A DNA stretch of 64,000 nucleotides from Bacillus sp. FJAT-52991 (GTDB lineage Bacteria > Bacillota > Bacilli > Bacillales > Domibacillaceae), in NCBI RefSeq assembly GCF_037201805.1, contig NZ_CP147404.1:1760001-1824000 (forward strand). The letters are read 5' to 3'. Position 1 is the first letter of the stretch. Every line of letters begins with the position of its first letter. A program made the position numbers and the translations under genes. The notes beneath the pieces were generated by a model. The model did no database searches, was not told the origin of the DNA, and saw only the letters and a list, made by a program, of their open reading frames with translations. Shown one piece after another: positions 47,711 through 55,838 of this stretch.

Positions 47711-48166
47711 ATGAAAAGAATGATTTATATAGCTGTTTTTTCAACATTATTTTTCTTCCCTACAATACCATGTCATGCTGAACAAACTTATTATCAGCCT
47801 GCTGAAAAATCTAAAGAAGAACTTATGATGGACTTATTTCTATCTCTACTTTCCCCACATATTGATCAAACTGTTTTTAATTATTATTCTGATTTTCTTC
47901 TGAAAAGTCCTATGGTATACCCTTACCAAATAGATATAACCAGTATGAACAGGATTGGCGAATATCGTTCATTTGAATTTTTAGTTACCCTTGAAGTAAC
48001 CCCAGTTGTCGGTCCGCATATTTCAGTTGGTAAAGACCAATTAATATTTTATATATCCCCAGGGATCGTTAAACTAAAAAAATTTAAACATTTAGAGACT
48101 TATGAGCTTCCTCCTCGTTGGCAACACATCATCAAGAAAAAGATCAGTATGTCACCCCTTTCATGA
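47711..48166 (+). CDS. secreted DUF3888 domain protein
   Basis: 151 residues from ATG 47711 (GGTGATC ahead). A signal peptide ends at about residue 20 (TIPCHA-EQ). The mature part shows the DUF3888 pattern: MMDLFLSLLSPHIDQTVFNYYSDFL, FEFLVTLEVTPVVGPHISVGKDQLIFYISPG and a C-terminal KKFKHLETYELPP. The family is common in Bacillus and is of unknown function. Single gene. Confidence 0.75.
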   Translation: MKRMIYIAVFSTLFFFPTIPCHAEQTYYQPAEKSKEELMMDLFLSLLSPHIDQTVFNYYSDFLLKSPMVYPYQIDITSMNRIGEYRSFEFLVTLEVTPVVGPHISVGKDQLIFYISPGIVKLKKFKHLETYELPPRWQHIIKKKISMSPLS

Positions 48167-48271
48167 CAACGAATCTCTATATCCCTCTGCAAAAAATGGA
48201 ATTAATAAAATATTGAAAGGCGGACAATATATAAGCGTATCATGATTACTTTCAAAAAGGGGAAATGACAA

Positions 48272-48493
48272 ATGGCACAACAATCACAAATTGATATTAA
48301 TCCATTGAAGCAAGCGAAAGCGAATGTCACACTGACAGAACAATTATTAACACAAGCAATTGAAAAATCAGTCTCTGACGAAATTTTAGTACAAGAAGCA
48401 CTTAAACAGGCTGTTACTGAAATTGCTCAAGCTCAAGCTGCCGTCAGTCAAGTACAAAGTGCCATGCAAACTCAAGCAAAATCAAAAGCTTAA
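48272..48493 (+). CDS. small Gln/Ala-rich helical protein, unknown
   Basis: 73 residues with AAAAAGGGGAAATG upstream of the ATG. No cysteine, no signal. It predicts as two amphipathic helices: QIDINPLKQAKANVTLTEQLLTQAIEK and ILVQEALKQAVTEIAQAQAAVSQVQSAM, 20% glutamine. I do not recognise the family. It is vaguely like the DUF1657 helices in size and composition, without a clear match. A terminator follows at 48552, so it is expressed alone. Confidence 0.65.
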   Translation: MAQQSQIDINPLKQAKANVTLTEQLLTQAIEKSVSDEILVQEALKQAVTEIAQAQAAVSQVQSAMQTQAKSKA

Positions 48494-48551
48494 TCATTTC
48501 ATCCTGCCCCTTTCAAAAAAAGTGTAGGATAACCTTCTCCTCTTTCTATGT

Positions 48552-48588
48552 GAAAAATCCAACAGGTACCTAACCTGTTGGATTTTTC
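48552..48588 (+). terminator. terminator after the small protein gene
   Basis: AAATCCAACAGGT and ACCTGTTGGATTT stem with TTTTTC after it. Confidence 0.85.
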
Positions 48589-48615
48589 ATCTTATTTTTT
48601 TGTGACCTCCATAAA

Positions 48616-48725
48616 ATAAAGTGAACCTTCAATCAGTGGAGGTTTTCTTCATCCCCCACTTACATCCCTGCGCTCCTTCTGCCATGTTGAGTTGGGGGTC
48701 TTACAGCCCGTTAATGCGGGATAAA
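48616..48725 (+). repeat. dispersed hairpin repeat, copy E (deleted form)
   Basis: 110 bp. Left end ATAAAGTGAACCTTC and hairpin are kept, but the sequence jumps from CCCCCACT straight to TACATCCCTG, losing GATTGTTAGTTGAACGG...GGGCTG. The right end is intact. It lies 87 bases upstream of the M20 amidohydrolase gene, in direct orientation with copy F on the other side. Confidence 0.92.
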
Positions 48726-48812
48726 TAAGAAAATTCTAAAACTCCCATCATATAAGAAGGTCATTCCATGGGTCGTCTAGAAAAAATAGAGATATAGAAA
48801 AGAGGGATACAT

Positions 48813-49985
48813 ATGGAGAAATTATATTCATTATTAGAGCAGCATTATGAGGAAATGATCTCGATTCGCCGTTATTTGCATGAACATCCAGAGCTATCGT
48901 TCCAAGAAGTGAAAACCCCTGCTTATATTGCTGACTATCATCGCCAGTTAGGCCATGAAGTAAAGGAGAAAGTTGGCGGCCGTGGAGTCGTCGCGACACT
49001 TCGAGGAGAAAAGCCGGGAAAAACCGTTGCTTTACGAGCTGATTTTGATGCCCTTGCCATTCAAGAAGCGAATGATATTCCTTACAAATCGAAAGTGGAT
49101 GGTGTCATGCATGCCTGTGGCCACGACGGTCACACCGCTACTTTATTAGTGCTAGCAAAAGTACTCAATCAATTGAAGGATGAACTGGAAGGCACGATTG
49201 TTTTTATTCATCAGCATGCAGAAGAGGTCAGCCCAGGTGGTGCGATTGCGATGATTGAGGACGGCTGTTTAGAGGGGGTCGATGTCATCTTTGGCACCCA
49301 TTTATGGGCGACGGAACCAACGGGGAATATGATGATTAAAAGTGGTCCGATTATGGCCGCGGCCGATGAATTTGAAGTAACGATCCAAGGAAAAGGTGGG
49401 CATGGGGCGGAACCTCATATAACAAAGGATGCCATCGTTATCGGTTCTCAATTTGTCATGAATGTCCAACAAATTGTGTCACGACGGATCAATCCGCTCT
49501 ATCCAGCTGTGATATCCATTGGACATTTCGAAGCGTTAAATCCCTTTAATGTCATTGCTGATACGGCTGTTTTAAAAGGAACCGTTCGCACATTTGATGA
49601 AGAAGCAAGAAGCATGATTGAACAAGAACTTGAAAAGGTGTTACAGGCTGCTTGTTTGGCGATTGATGCGACCTATCAATTTAAGTATAAACATGGATAT
49701 CCAGCCGTAAGAAATCATCAAGAAGAGACCGATTTTTTAGTGGAAATAGCGAAACATATTAAGGAGATAAAAAAAGCGCGTGAATGTGAGCCTCTGATGG
49801 CGGGAGAAGATTTCTCCTATTACTTGCAGCATGTGAAGGGAGCATTTTTCTTTATAGGTGCTTGTGATCCGCAATGGACAGAGATCTATCCTCATCATCA
49901 TCCGAAGTTTAATATTGATGAACAAGCTCTTCTCATTGCAGCTAAAACATTAGGAGTGGCGACGATTCAATACTTACAAAAATGA
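48813..49985 (+). CDS. M20D family amidohydrolase (N-acyl-amino acid amidohydrolase type)
   Basis: 390 residues. Metal ligands in MHACGHDGHTATLL (Cys, His), HQHAEEVSPGGA (Glu pair with catalytic Glu) and GTHLWATEP (His), and C-terminal MAGEDFSYYLQ with HHHPKFNIDEQAL. The lid domain is inserted at about 180-290. The enzyme hydrolyses N-acyl or hippurate-like amino acid conjugates. It is monocistronic and bracketed by two direct copies of the dispersed repeat; its stop codon touches copy F. Confidence 0.85.
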   Translation: MEKLYSLLEQHYEEMISIRRYLHEHPELSFQEVKTPAYIADYHRQLGHEVKEKVGGRGVVATLRGEKPGKTVALRADFDALAIQEANDIPYKSKVDGVMHACGHDGHTATLLVLAKVLNQLKDELEGTIVFIHQHAEEVSPGGAIAMIEDGCLEGVDVIFGTHLWATEPTGNMMIKSGPIMAAADEFEVTIQGKGGHGAEPHITKDAIVIGSQFVMNVQQIVSRRINPLYPAVISIGHFEALNPFNVIADTAVLKGTVRTFDEEARSMIEQELEKVLQAACLAIDATYQFKYKHGYPAVRNHQEETDFLVEIAKHIKEIKKARECEPLMAGEDFSYYLQHVKGAFFFIGACDPQWTEIYPHHHPKFNIDEQALLIAAKTLGVATIQYLQK

Positions 49986-50205
49986 TAAAGTGAAACTTCA
50001 ATCAGTGGGGGTTTTCTTTATCCCCCACTGATAAAAGAAGAACAAAGGCTAAGAGCGCAACGTCCTGTTGCAACGCCTTTGTAACCTGCATCGTGCAGGC
50101 CCGAACGGATCGGGCGTTTACGGGCTGTTGCCCCCTACCTACATGCCTGTGCTCCTTCTGCCATGTTGAGGTGGGGGGTCTTACAGCCCGTTAATGCGGG
50201 ATCAA
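49985..50205 (+). repeat. dispersed hairpin repeat, copy F (long form with extra structured segment)
   Basis: 221 bp. After the usual left end and hairpin it carries 50031-50104, absent from the other copies. This segment folds as CAAAGGC/GCCTTTG (50043, 50075) enclosing GCAAC/GTTGC, then CCTGCA/TGCAGG (50085, 50094), then CCCGA/TCGGG (50100, 50110). The usual right part follows with ACGGGCTGT/ACAGCCCGT, but the end reads GCGGGATCAA instead of GCGGGATAAA. The other copies look like deletion derivatives of this longer form. The gap 49986-50284 holds only this and a terminator. Confidence 0.93.
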
Positions 50206-50242
50206 CTGCTAGCCTTTTATCAGTATGCTGCTTTCATTCAAA

Positions 50243-50277
50243 AAACACCAGAAAGGCATTGAACCTTTCTGGTGTTT
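50243..50277. terminator. terminator of the SLH amidase gene
   Basis: AAACACCAGAAAGG and CCTTTCTGGTGTTT with a seven-base loop, seven bases from the amidase stop. Confidence 0.8.
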
Positions 50278-50284
50278 CTATTTT

Positions 50285-51739
50285 TTATTTCCCTACTTGA
50301 TAAAGGGCTTTTACATTGTAACCTTTAGCAGCGTAGTAGTCTAATACGCCATCGTAAATCGCTTTGGCCATGATGTCTTGCCAATAATCTGATTTTAACA
50401 TGTCATTTTCTTTCTTATTCGTAATAAACCCTAGTTCAACTAAAGCAGCAGGCATTTTATTATGGGTTAATACACCTAAATTTCTGCCTAGTTGTTCTGT
50501 ACTCTTAATTTTACGATCTCTTGTTTTTATTGCAGCAACTAAACGATTTTGAATTTTCGATGCTAACAACTTACTATCTGCCACGTAAGGATTTCCTGCA
50601 GCAGCATGGTAAATCGTTTCTGTTCCGTTTGCTGAAGAAGAGCTCGCTGCGTTCGCATGGATACTCACAAATGTATTACCTTTATTATTGATGGCATACG
50701 ATACGCGATCATTAATGGAAATGAAACGGTCATCGGAGCGAGTCATTTTCACCTTAAATGGGGTTTGTTTAAATAATTCATTCATTTTCAAGCTTGTTGC
50801 TAACACGACATCCTTTTCTTTTAGTCCAAAGCCAATAGCTCCAGGGTCTTTTCCTCCATGACCAGGATCAATAATAATCGTTTGATTCTTTAAGCGTGGA
50901 TCGACATTGCCTAGATCTGGTTTCTCTTTGTCTCCGTCTGGATTATTGCTTCCTTCTGCCGGACTGTCTTTTAAATAACTCGTACTCACGAATCCGACGA
51001 TATCACCGGATTTTACGTATGTCCACCCACCTACTTCATGAGCGGTTAGCACCTTTTCGTTCGCCTGAACTTTTCCGTTAATGGAGTAAGCAGTTGATGG
51101 ACCAGAACGAATGTTTAAATCATTCGTTTTAGACCAACGTGTTTTATCGAACTGCATAGAATTTTTCAAACGAAATTCTGGTTGAATCGCACGAGCTAGG
51201 AACACAGCGAAATCTACTCGACTAAGGATCTCATCGGAACCAAACGTACCATCCGCCATCCCATTGGCGATCCCGCGAGACATTAACGCTTGTTCTGCCC
51301 CATTCATTGAACCATCAAATGGATAGCCAAATGCTTTTGTAATCATAAGAGCCATTTCACCGCGAGTGACGGCCTGATTCGGTAAAAATAATCCGTTTCC
51401 GTTCCCAGAAATAATTCCTTTATCTACCACAGATTGAATATAACCTGAAGCGAAACTGCTAGCAGGAACGTCTTTAAACTCCGTTGGGCGTTGCTTGCCA
51501 TCCAGCTGTAGTGCTCGTCCAATAAAGGTAGCTGCTTCCATTTTGGTTACTGTCTTATTTGCTCCAAAAACAGTTGGTGAAGAACCTTTAGCAATTCCTC
51601 CTTCAGCTAAAAAATTGACTTCCTTCAATGCCCGACTTGGCACATCCACAAAGCCTGCCGCTTGAGCTGTCTTATTTACTCCAAATAGAGAAATAATTAA
51701 GGAAAATACCAAAGCGGCAATAAATGAACTTCTTTTCAC
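50285..51739 (-). CDS. S-layer-anchored N-acetylmuramoyl-L-alanine amidase
   Basis: 484 residues. Signal peptide ends near 28 (AQA-AGF). Three SLH repeats follow (FVDVPSRALKEVNFLAEGGIAKG at 30, FKDVPASSFASGYIQ at 92, and a third to about 190), then an SH3b domain (LNIRSGPSTAYSINGKVQANEKV, about 210-265). The catalytic Amidase_3 domain starts near 295: IIIDPGHGGKDPGAIG, FVSIHANAA and ALVELGFITNKKEN, which hold the zinc ligands and the catalytic glutamate. It should bind cell-wall polymer through the SLH repeats and cut stem peptides from glycan strands. Confidence 0.93.
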   Translation of the reverse strand: MKRSSFIAALVFSLIISLFGVNKTAQAAGFVDVPSRALKEVNFLAEGGIAKGSSPTVFGANKTVTKMEAATFIGRALQLDGKQRPTEFKDVPASSFASGYIQSVVDKGIISGNGNGLFLPNQAVTRGEMALMITKAFGYPFDGSMNGAEQALMSRGIANGMADGTFGSDEILSRVDFAVFLARAIQPEFRLKNSMQFDKTRWSKTNDLNIRSGPSTAYSINGKVQANEKVLTAHEVGGWTYVKSGDIVGFVSTSYLKDSPAEGSNNPDGDKEKPDLGNVDPRLKNQTIIIDPGHGGKDPGAIGFGLKEKDVVLATSLKMNELFKQTPFKVKMTRSDDRFISINDRVSYAINNKGNTFVSIHANAASSSSANGTETIYHAAAGNPYVADSKLLASKIQNRLVAAIKTRDRKIKSTEQLGRNLGVLTHNKMPAALVELGFITNKKENDMLKSDYWQDIMAKAIYDGVLDYYAAKGYNVKALYQVGK

Positions 51740-51882
51740 TACTCTTCCTCCATTCTCAATAAATAACGAGTTTTCTAGACTTATACATTTATTATTTTAC
51801 AGATATTTTTTTTCTTTGCTATGTTTTCGGTTATTTTGTAATATTTCCGTTACATTTGTCATTTTTCGAAATATATAATAGC

Positions 51883-51911
51883 GAATGATTTTCTTCTTGT
51901 TGGTCATAATA
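51883..51911 (+). promoter_or_regulatory. sigma-G promoter of sspH
   Basis: GAATG and CATAATA, 17 bases apart, match the forespore consensus GHATR and CATNHTA. Confidence 0.75.
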
Positions 51912-51942
51912 AAATGAGGTGATACAGAAGGAGGTACGAAGC

Positions 51943-52122
51943 ATGAATTCACAACGAGCAACAGAAATTACCGCTTCACCTGAAATGGTTCATGTCACGT
52001 ATAATGGCGTGCCGATCTACATTCAAGATGTAGACGCGAAAAGTGAAACAGCAAGAATTTATCCGCTCGATCATCCTGAAAAAGAGCAAACCGTTCCTTT
52101 GCAAAGCTTGCTGGAGCAATAG
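51943..52122 (+). CDS. sspH: H-type small acid-soluble spore protein
   Basis: 59 residues from ATG 51943 behind GAAGGAGGT. MNSQRATEITASPEMVHVTYNGVPIYIQDVD and TARIYPLDHPEKE are the hallmark segments of SspH. The protein is made in the forespore late in sporulation and is a minor spore-core component. The clear sigma-G promoter fits. Confidence 0.93.
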   Translation: MNSQRATEITASPEMVHVTYNGVPIYIQDVDAKSETARIYPLDHPEKEQTVPLQSLLEQ

Positions 52123-52126
52123 AATC

Positions 52127-52167
52127 AAAAAGAGACCGTCTCATAAGTAGTTGAGACGGTCTCTTTT
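52127..52167. terminator. bidirectional terminator
   Basis: AAAAGAGACCGTCTC and GAGACGGTCTCTTTT with an 11-base loop between the convergent sspH and ABC permease genes. Confidence 0.9.
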
Positions 52168-52172
52168 CCATA

Positions 52173-52976
52173 TTATCTCTCTCGGATCAGCTTTCGTTCA
52201 AGCAGATCGACAAGCTGGTACATGATTGTTGCTAACATGGCAATAATCACAAGACTGAGCAGGACGAGCGTAAAGTTAAACACTTGGAAGCCATAAATGA
52301 TCATATAGCCAAGCCCTTGTTTAGAAACGAGGAATTCACCGACAATCACCCCTACCCAGGCAAGCCCAACATTTACTTTTAACGTGGAGATGATCGTAGG
52401 AAAGCTTGCGGGTAACACCGCCTCTTTAAAACAATGAAAGGTCGAGCCGCCAAATGTTTGAATGACTTTCATATAGTTTGGTTCTACATTTTTAAAGGCA
52501 GAATAAATCACAATCGTTGTAATGATCACAGTAATTAAAATACCCATGCCCAAAATCGATTTAAAATTTGGACCAAGAGTCACAATTAAGATCGGACCAA
52601 GGGCAATTTTTGGCATCGCATTTAAAATCACTAAGTAAGGGTCTAATACTTTAGAAAGAAAAGGATTCCACCATAATACAGCAGCAAGCAATGTTCCAAA
52701 TAATGTTCCAAATAAAAACCCAAAGATCGTTTCAAACAGCGTGATGCCAACATGAGAAAATAGGCTGCCATCTCCCACTTTTTCGATCAATAAGACAGAT
52801 ATTTGTTTAGGAGAGCTGAATAATAACGGATTGATCCACTCTTGTCTAGAAGCGATTTCCCATAAAGCGATAAACACAACAAACATCAATAATTGAACGG
52901 CTCTTACCTGGCGCTTTTCTGTTTTTATTTGTTGAAGGTATTCTTCATACGACTTATTGACTTTCCTTTTGTTCAA
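52173..52976 (-). CDS. ABC transporter permease, NitT/TauT (SsuC) type
   Basis: About 267 residues and six membrane segments. The EAA loop that contacts the ATPase is [52 protein letters not shown] and [34 protein letters not shown] are typical of this family. The start is uncertain: I use TTG 52976 (after TTGGAGCGCA), which overlaps the ATPase end by 23 bases. Substrate unknown: sulfonates, nitrate, taurine or thiamine precursors are all in the family. Confidence 0.82.
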   Translation of the reverse strand: MNKRKVNKSYEEYLQQIKTEKRQVRAVQLLMFVVFIALWEIASRQEWINPLLFSSPKQISVLLIEKVGDGSLFSHVGITLFETIFGFLFGTLFGTLLAAVLWWNPFLSKVLDPYLVILNAMPKIALGPILIVTLGPNFKSILGMGILITVIITTIVIYSAFKNVEPNYMKVIQTFGGSTFHCFKEAVLPASFPTIISTLKVNVGLAWVGVIVGEFLVSKQGLGYMIIYGFQVFNFTLVLLSLVIIAMLATIMYQLVDLLERKLIRER

Positions 52977-53733
52977 TGCGCTCCAACTCCTCCCATATTT
53001 GTTGGAACAACACCGAGTACTCTTGATGTTGTCTAGCAGCAAACGGATGAATGTTTCTTAATACTTCAGGGACGAGAAAAATCCGTTCAATTCGCCCAGG
53101 GTTTTTAGAAAAGAGAATGATTTTTTCACTCATGGCAATCGCTTCGCCAATATCATGCGTCACGAGAATAGCAGTTTTATTTCGTTCAAGCAGCATTTTA
53201 GAGACAAGATTTTCAAGCTTTAGTTTCGTCTTATAATCGAGTGCAGAAAAGGGTTCATCCAGCAATAAAACTTTCGGGTCGGTAGCCAGTGTGCGAACAA
53301 ATGCTACGCGTTGACGCATTCCTCCTGAAAGCTGACTTGGATATTGATCGATGACATGTTCTAACCCCACTTCTTTCAATAGTGACAACGTATATGCCTT
53401 ATGCGATTCTTCCTTCATTCCTCTTAGCTTTAATCCAAGAAAAATATTTTCTTTCACTGTTTTCCACGGAAATAAATAGTCTTGCTGCAGCATATACCCA
53501 ATTTTCGGATGAGGTCCCTCAATGGGCTCCCCGTTTAAAGTGACGATGCCTGTTGTCGGAGTTAACAGACCTGAAATGATCGATAACATCGTCGTTTTTC
53601 CACAGCCACTTGGACCAAGAAAAGAAATGAACTCCCCTTCTTCTACAGCTAAATGAATATTTTGTAATGCTCTCGTCGTTGATTGTTTTGAAAAGTATGT
53701 TTGACTGACAGAGTGCAGCTTTAAAAGGACCAC
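52954..53733 (-). CDS. ABC transporter ATP-binding protein, NitT/TauT type
   Basis: 259 residues. Walker [17 protein letters not shown]-loop [10 protein letters not shown], signature [17 protein letters not shown], Walker [14 protein letters not shown]-loop LVTHDIGEA. Energises the permease encoded downstream. The substrate-binding protein is encoded divergently at 53867. Confidence 0.9.
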   Translation of the reverse strand: MVLLKLHSVSQTYFSKQSTTRALQNIHLAVEEGEFISFLGPSGCGKTTMLSIISGLLTPTTGIVTLNGEPIEGPHPKIGYMLQQDYLFPWKTVKENIFLGLKLRGMKEESHKAYTLSLLKEVGLEHVIDQYPSQLSGGMRQRVAFVRTLATDPKVLLLDEPFSALDYKTKLKLENLVSKMLLERNKTAILVTHDIGEAIAMSEKIILFSKNPGRIERIFLVPEVLRNIHPFAARQHQEYSVLFQQIWEELERIEQKESQ

Positions 53734-53866
53734 AACAAATCCCCCCTTATCTATTCAATATATTAATGAAAGATAAAAGGGTGAATTTCGTGGACAAAAC
53801 AATTTATGATTCCCCCTTTCATATATATAGAAAGATAAAAACCCGTTCTTCGAGGAGGGAATTAAG

Positions 53867-54868
53867 ATGAAAAAGGTATCCTTTTTACTAATCGCTTTAG
53901 TCGTAGCGGCTGTTGGCTTTTTCAGTGGGTGCTCCCCTGCAAAAGAGCCTAAAAAAATGGAGACCATTCGCATTGCTGAAGTCACAAGATCGATTTTTTA
54001 TGCCCCACAATATGTGGCGATTGAAAAGGGATTTTTTAAAGAAGAGGGAATTACGATTGATTTAAAAACAACTTGGGGCGGCGACAAAACGATGACGAAT
54101 TTATTATCTAATAGTGCAGATGTCGCTCTCGTTGGCAGTGAAACTTCGATTTATGTGGAAGCTCAAGGAGCGAAAGATCGCGTCATTAACTTTGCCCAAC
54201 TAACACAAACAGATGGAACGTTTCTTGTCGCGAGAAAAAAGCCTGATTATTTCTCATGGGAACAATTAAAAGGGAGTACCTTTTTAGGGCAAAGAAAAGG
54301 AGGCATGCCGCAAATGGCTGGTGAATTCACCCTAAAAAAACACGGCATTGATCCACATAAAGATGTAAAACTCATTCAAAATATTGATTTCGCTAATATT
54401 TCAAGCGCTTATGCTTCCGGAACAGGAGATTATGTACAATTATTTGAGCCACAGGCAAGCCTCTTTGAGCAAGAAGGCATTGGGCATATTGTTGCTTCCT
54501 TTGGGAAAGAGTCGGGGAAACTTCCATATACAACCTTTATGGCAAAAGAGAGCTATATGAAGAAACATAATGAGACGCTAGAACGCTTTACGAAAGCAAT
54601 CTATAAAGGGCAGCTATTTGTAGATACACATTCAGCGGAAGAAATAGCGAAAATTATTGCCCCTTATTTTGATGATACGTCTGAAGAACTGATGGCTACA
54701 GTTGTGGAGCGTTATAAATCGCAAAATAGCTTTGCTACAAATCCACTTTTAGATGAGGAGGAATGGAACAATCTTCAAACGATTATGAAAAACGCGGGTG
54801 AGCTTCCACAAAAGGTCGATTATTCTACATTAGTGAATAAAGATTTAGCAACAAAAGCGATGAAATAA
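53867..54868 (+). CDS. ABC transporter substrate-binding lipoprotein (NMT1/THI5-SsuA-like)
   Basis: 333 residues. Lipoprotein signal with FFSGC (Cys about 22). IRIAEVTRSIFYAPQYVAIEKGFFKEEGITIDLKT and TNLLSNSADVALVGSETS are typical of the NMT1-like fold used by SsuA, TauA and ThiY. Nearby ATPase and permease genes complete one importer, although this gene is transcribed in the opposite direction. No TPP riboswitch is seen in the 133-base gap; the ligand stays open. Confidence 0.85.
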   Translation: MKKVSFLLIALVVAAVGFFSGCSPAKEPKKMETIRIAEVTRSIFYAPQYVAIEKGFFKEEGITIDLKTTWGGDKTMTNLLSNSADVALVGSETSIYVEAQGAKDRVINFAQLTQTDGTFLVARKKPDYFSWEQLKGSTFLGQRKGGMPQMAGEFTLKKHGIDPHKDVKLIQNIDFANISSAYASGTGDYVQLFEPQASLFEQEGIGHIVASFGKESGKLPYTTFMAKESYMKKHNETLERFTKAIYKGQLFVDTHSAEEIAKIIAPYFDDTSEELMATVVERYKSQNSFATNPLLDEEEWNNLQTIMKNAGELPQKVDYSTLVNKDLATKAMK

Positions 54869-54875
54869 CAAATAA

Positions 54876-54916
54876 AAGGCTTTCCGTTATCAGGCTATCG
54901 CCCTTCGGAAAGCCTT
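54876..54916. terminator. bidirectional terminator
   Basis: AAGGCTTTCCG and CGGAAAGCCTT stem between the binding-protein gene and the YqcI-family gene. Confidence 0.8.
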
Positions 54917-54919
54917 CGA

Positions 54920-55654
54920 TTATTCTTTCGGTTGAAACGGACATTTTCCTATAATCGGTACGCTATCATCACCTATAAAATATTGCTTCCACTCCCGATG
55001 CTCGGGATCGCCGTAATGACTAATGTTTGGATGCTTCGGTAGTCGATCCCATTTTTCTACACGTGCTCGTACCTTTTCTCTCAAGAGTTTTCCATTGATA
55101 GACGTTCCTTCTAACCCATCAAAGATTCGTCTTGGCTGAAACCCAAGCACAAGACTATTGCCTAAATCTCTCGTTTTCCTCTGCTTATAGGCGGGAGCAT
55201 TCCCGAAAACGAAAAATGGCTCTCCTGCGAAAGAAAAGGCCCATAAAGGATGATCTGGATCTTTTGGATAGTCCGCTGGCCACGGTTTTGTATCCACTTC
55301 ATGCAAATACTGTAACACCGCCCAAAAATAATCCCGATAATAAGTCAGCGACCTCTCTTCTTCTTCTGGTTCCACAAATAAGAAAAAGCCATGACGTACG
55401 AGGGGCTGTTCTGAATGAAATAAAGCGATGAACGACTCCAAAGTTTGTGGCAAGCTCGACCAATCATCGTGCGTAATATAAGAATAACGCAGCTCCCCTT
55501 TTGTCTCCGCTGTCATGCCAAATGTACATGGAAAGGTTCGATCTGTTACCACTCGCTGAAAATGGTGATATTCTTCCATCATCCATTTGGGTACGAGAGC
55601 GTCATTCATCATTTCTTCCTTTGTTCGTAGTAAATGTTGTGTGGAAATACGCAT
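54920..55654 (-). CDS. YqcI/YcgG family protein
   Basis: 244 residues from ATG 55654 behind GGAGGGAGAG. Family pattern: FPCTFGMTAETKGELRYSYI, VRHGFFLFVEPE, WAVLQYLHEVDTKPWPADYPKDPDHPLWAFSFAGEPFFVFGNAPAYKQRKTRDLG and CPFQPKE at the end. YqcI/YcgG proteins are cytoplasmic and uncharacterised, with a heme-oxygenase-like reputation that I cannot test here. Single gene. Confidence 0.85.
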   Translation of the reverse strand: MRISTQHLLRTKEEMMNDALVPKWMMEEYHHFQRVVTDRTFPCTFGMTAETKGELRYSYITHDDWSSLPQTLESFIALFHSEQPLVRHGFFLFVEPEEEERSLTYYRDYFWAVLQYLHEVDTKPWPADYPKDPDHPLWAFSFAGEPFFVFGNAPAYKQRKTRDLGNSLVLGFQPRRIFDGLEGTSINGKLLREKVRARVEKWDRLPKHPNISHYGDPEHREWKQYFIGDDSVPIIGKCPFQPKE

Positions 55655-55738
55655 ATCTCTCCCTCCAACGTATAAGATCAACTATTGATAATAATGCTGC
55701 TCTATCATTTCTATTAGTCAAAACAGAAAAACATGCAA

Positions 55739-55790
55739 ATAAAGTAAAACTTCAATCAGTGGGAGTCTTACAGCCCGTTTATGCGGGATA
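55739..55790 (+). repeat. dispersed hairpin repeat, copy G (minimal remnant)
   Basis: 52 bp: left end ATAAAGTAAAACTTC and CAATCAGTGGGAG joined directly to TCTTACAGCCCGTTTATGCGGGATA. Both hairpins are lost. It marks both termini of the element clearly. Confidence 0.88.
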
Positions 55791-55798
55791 CATATTTA

Positions 55799-55833
55799 AA
55801 AAGACGTTTCCACATGATCGTGAAACGTCTTTT
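55799..55833 (-). terminator. capA terminator
   Basis: AAAGACGTTTC and GAAACGTCTTT stem; the minus strand continues into TTTTAAATATG. Confidence 0.78.
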
Positions 55834-55838
55834 CTCCA

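Noticed and set aside
53734..53866. TPP riboswitch before the NMT1-like binding protein
   Set aside because: The gap is only 133 bases and lacks the conserved TPP aptamer segments.
8939..55790. Intact insertion sequence encoded at the dispersed repeats
   Set aside because: No copy contains a transposase or TnpB reading frame; all are 221 bp or less.
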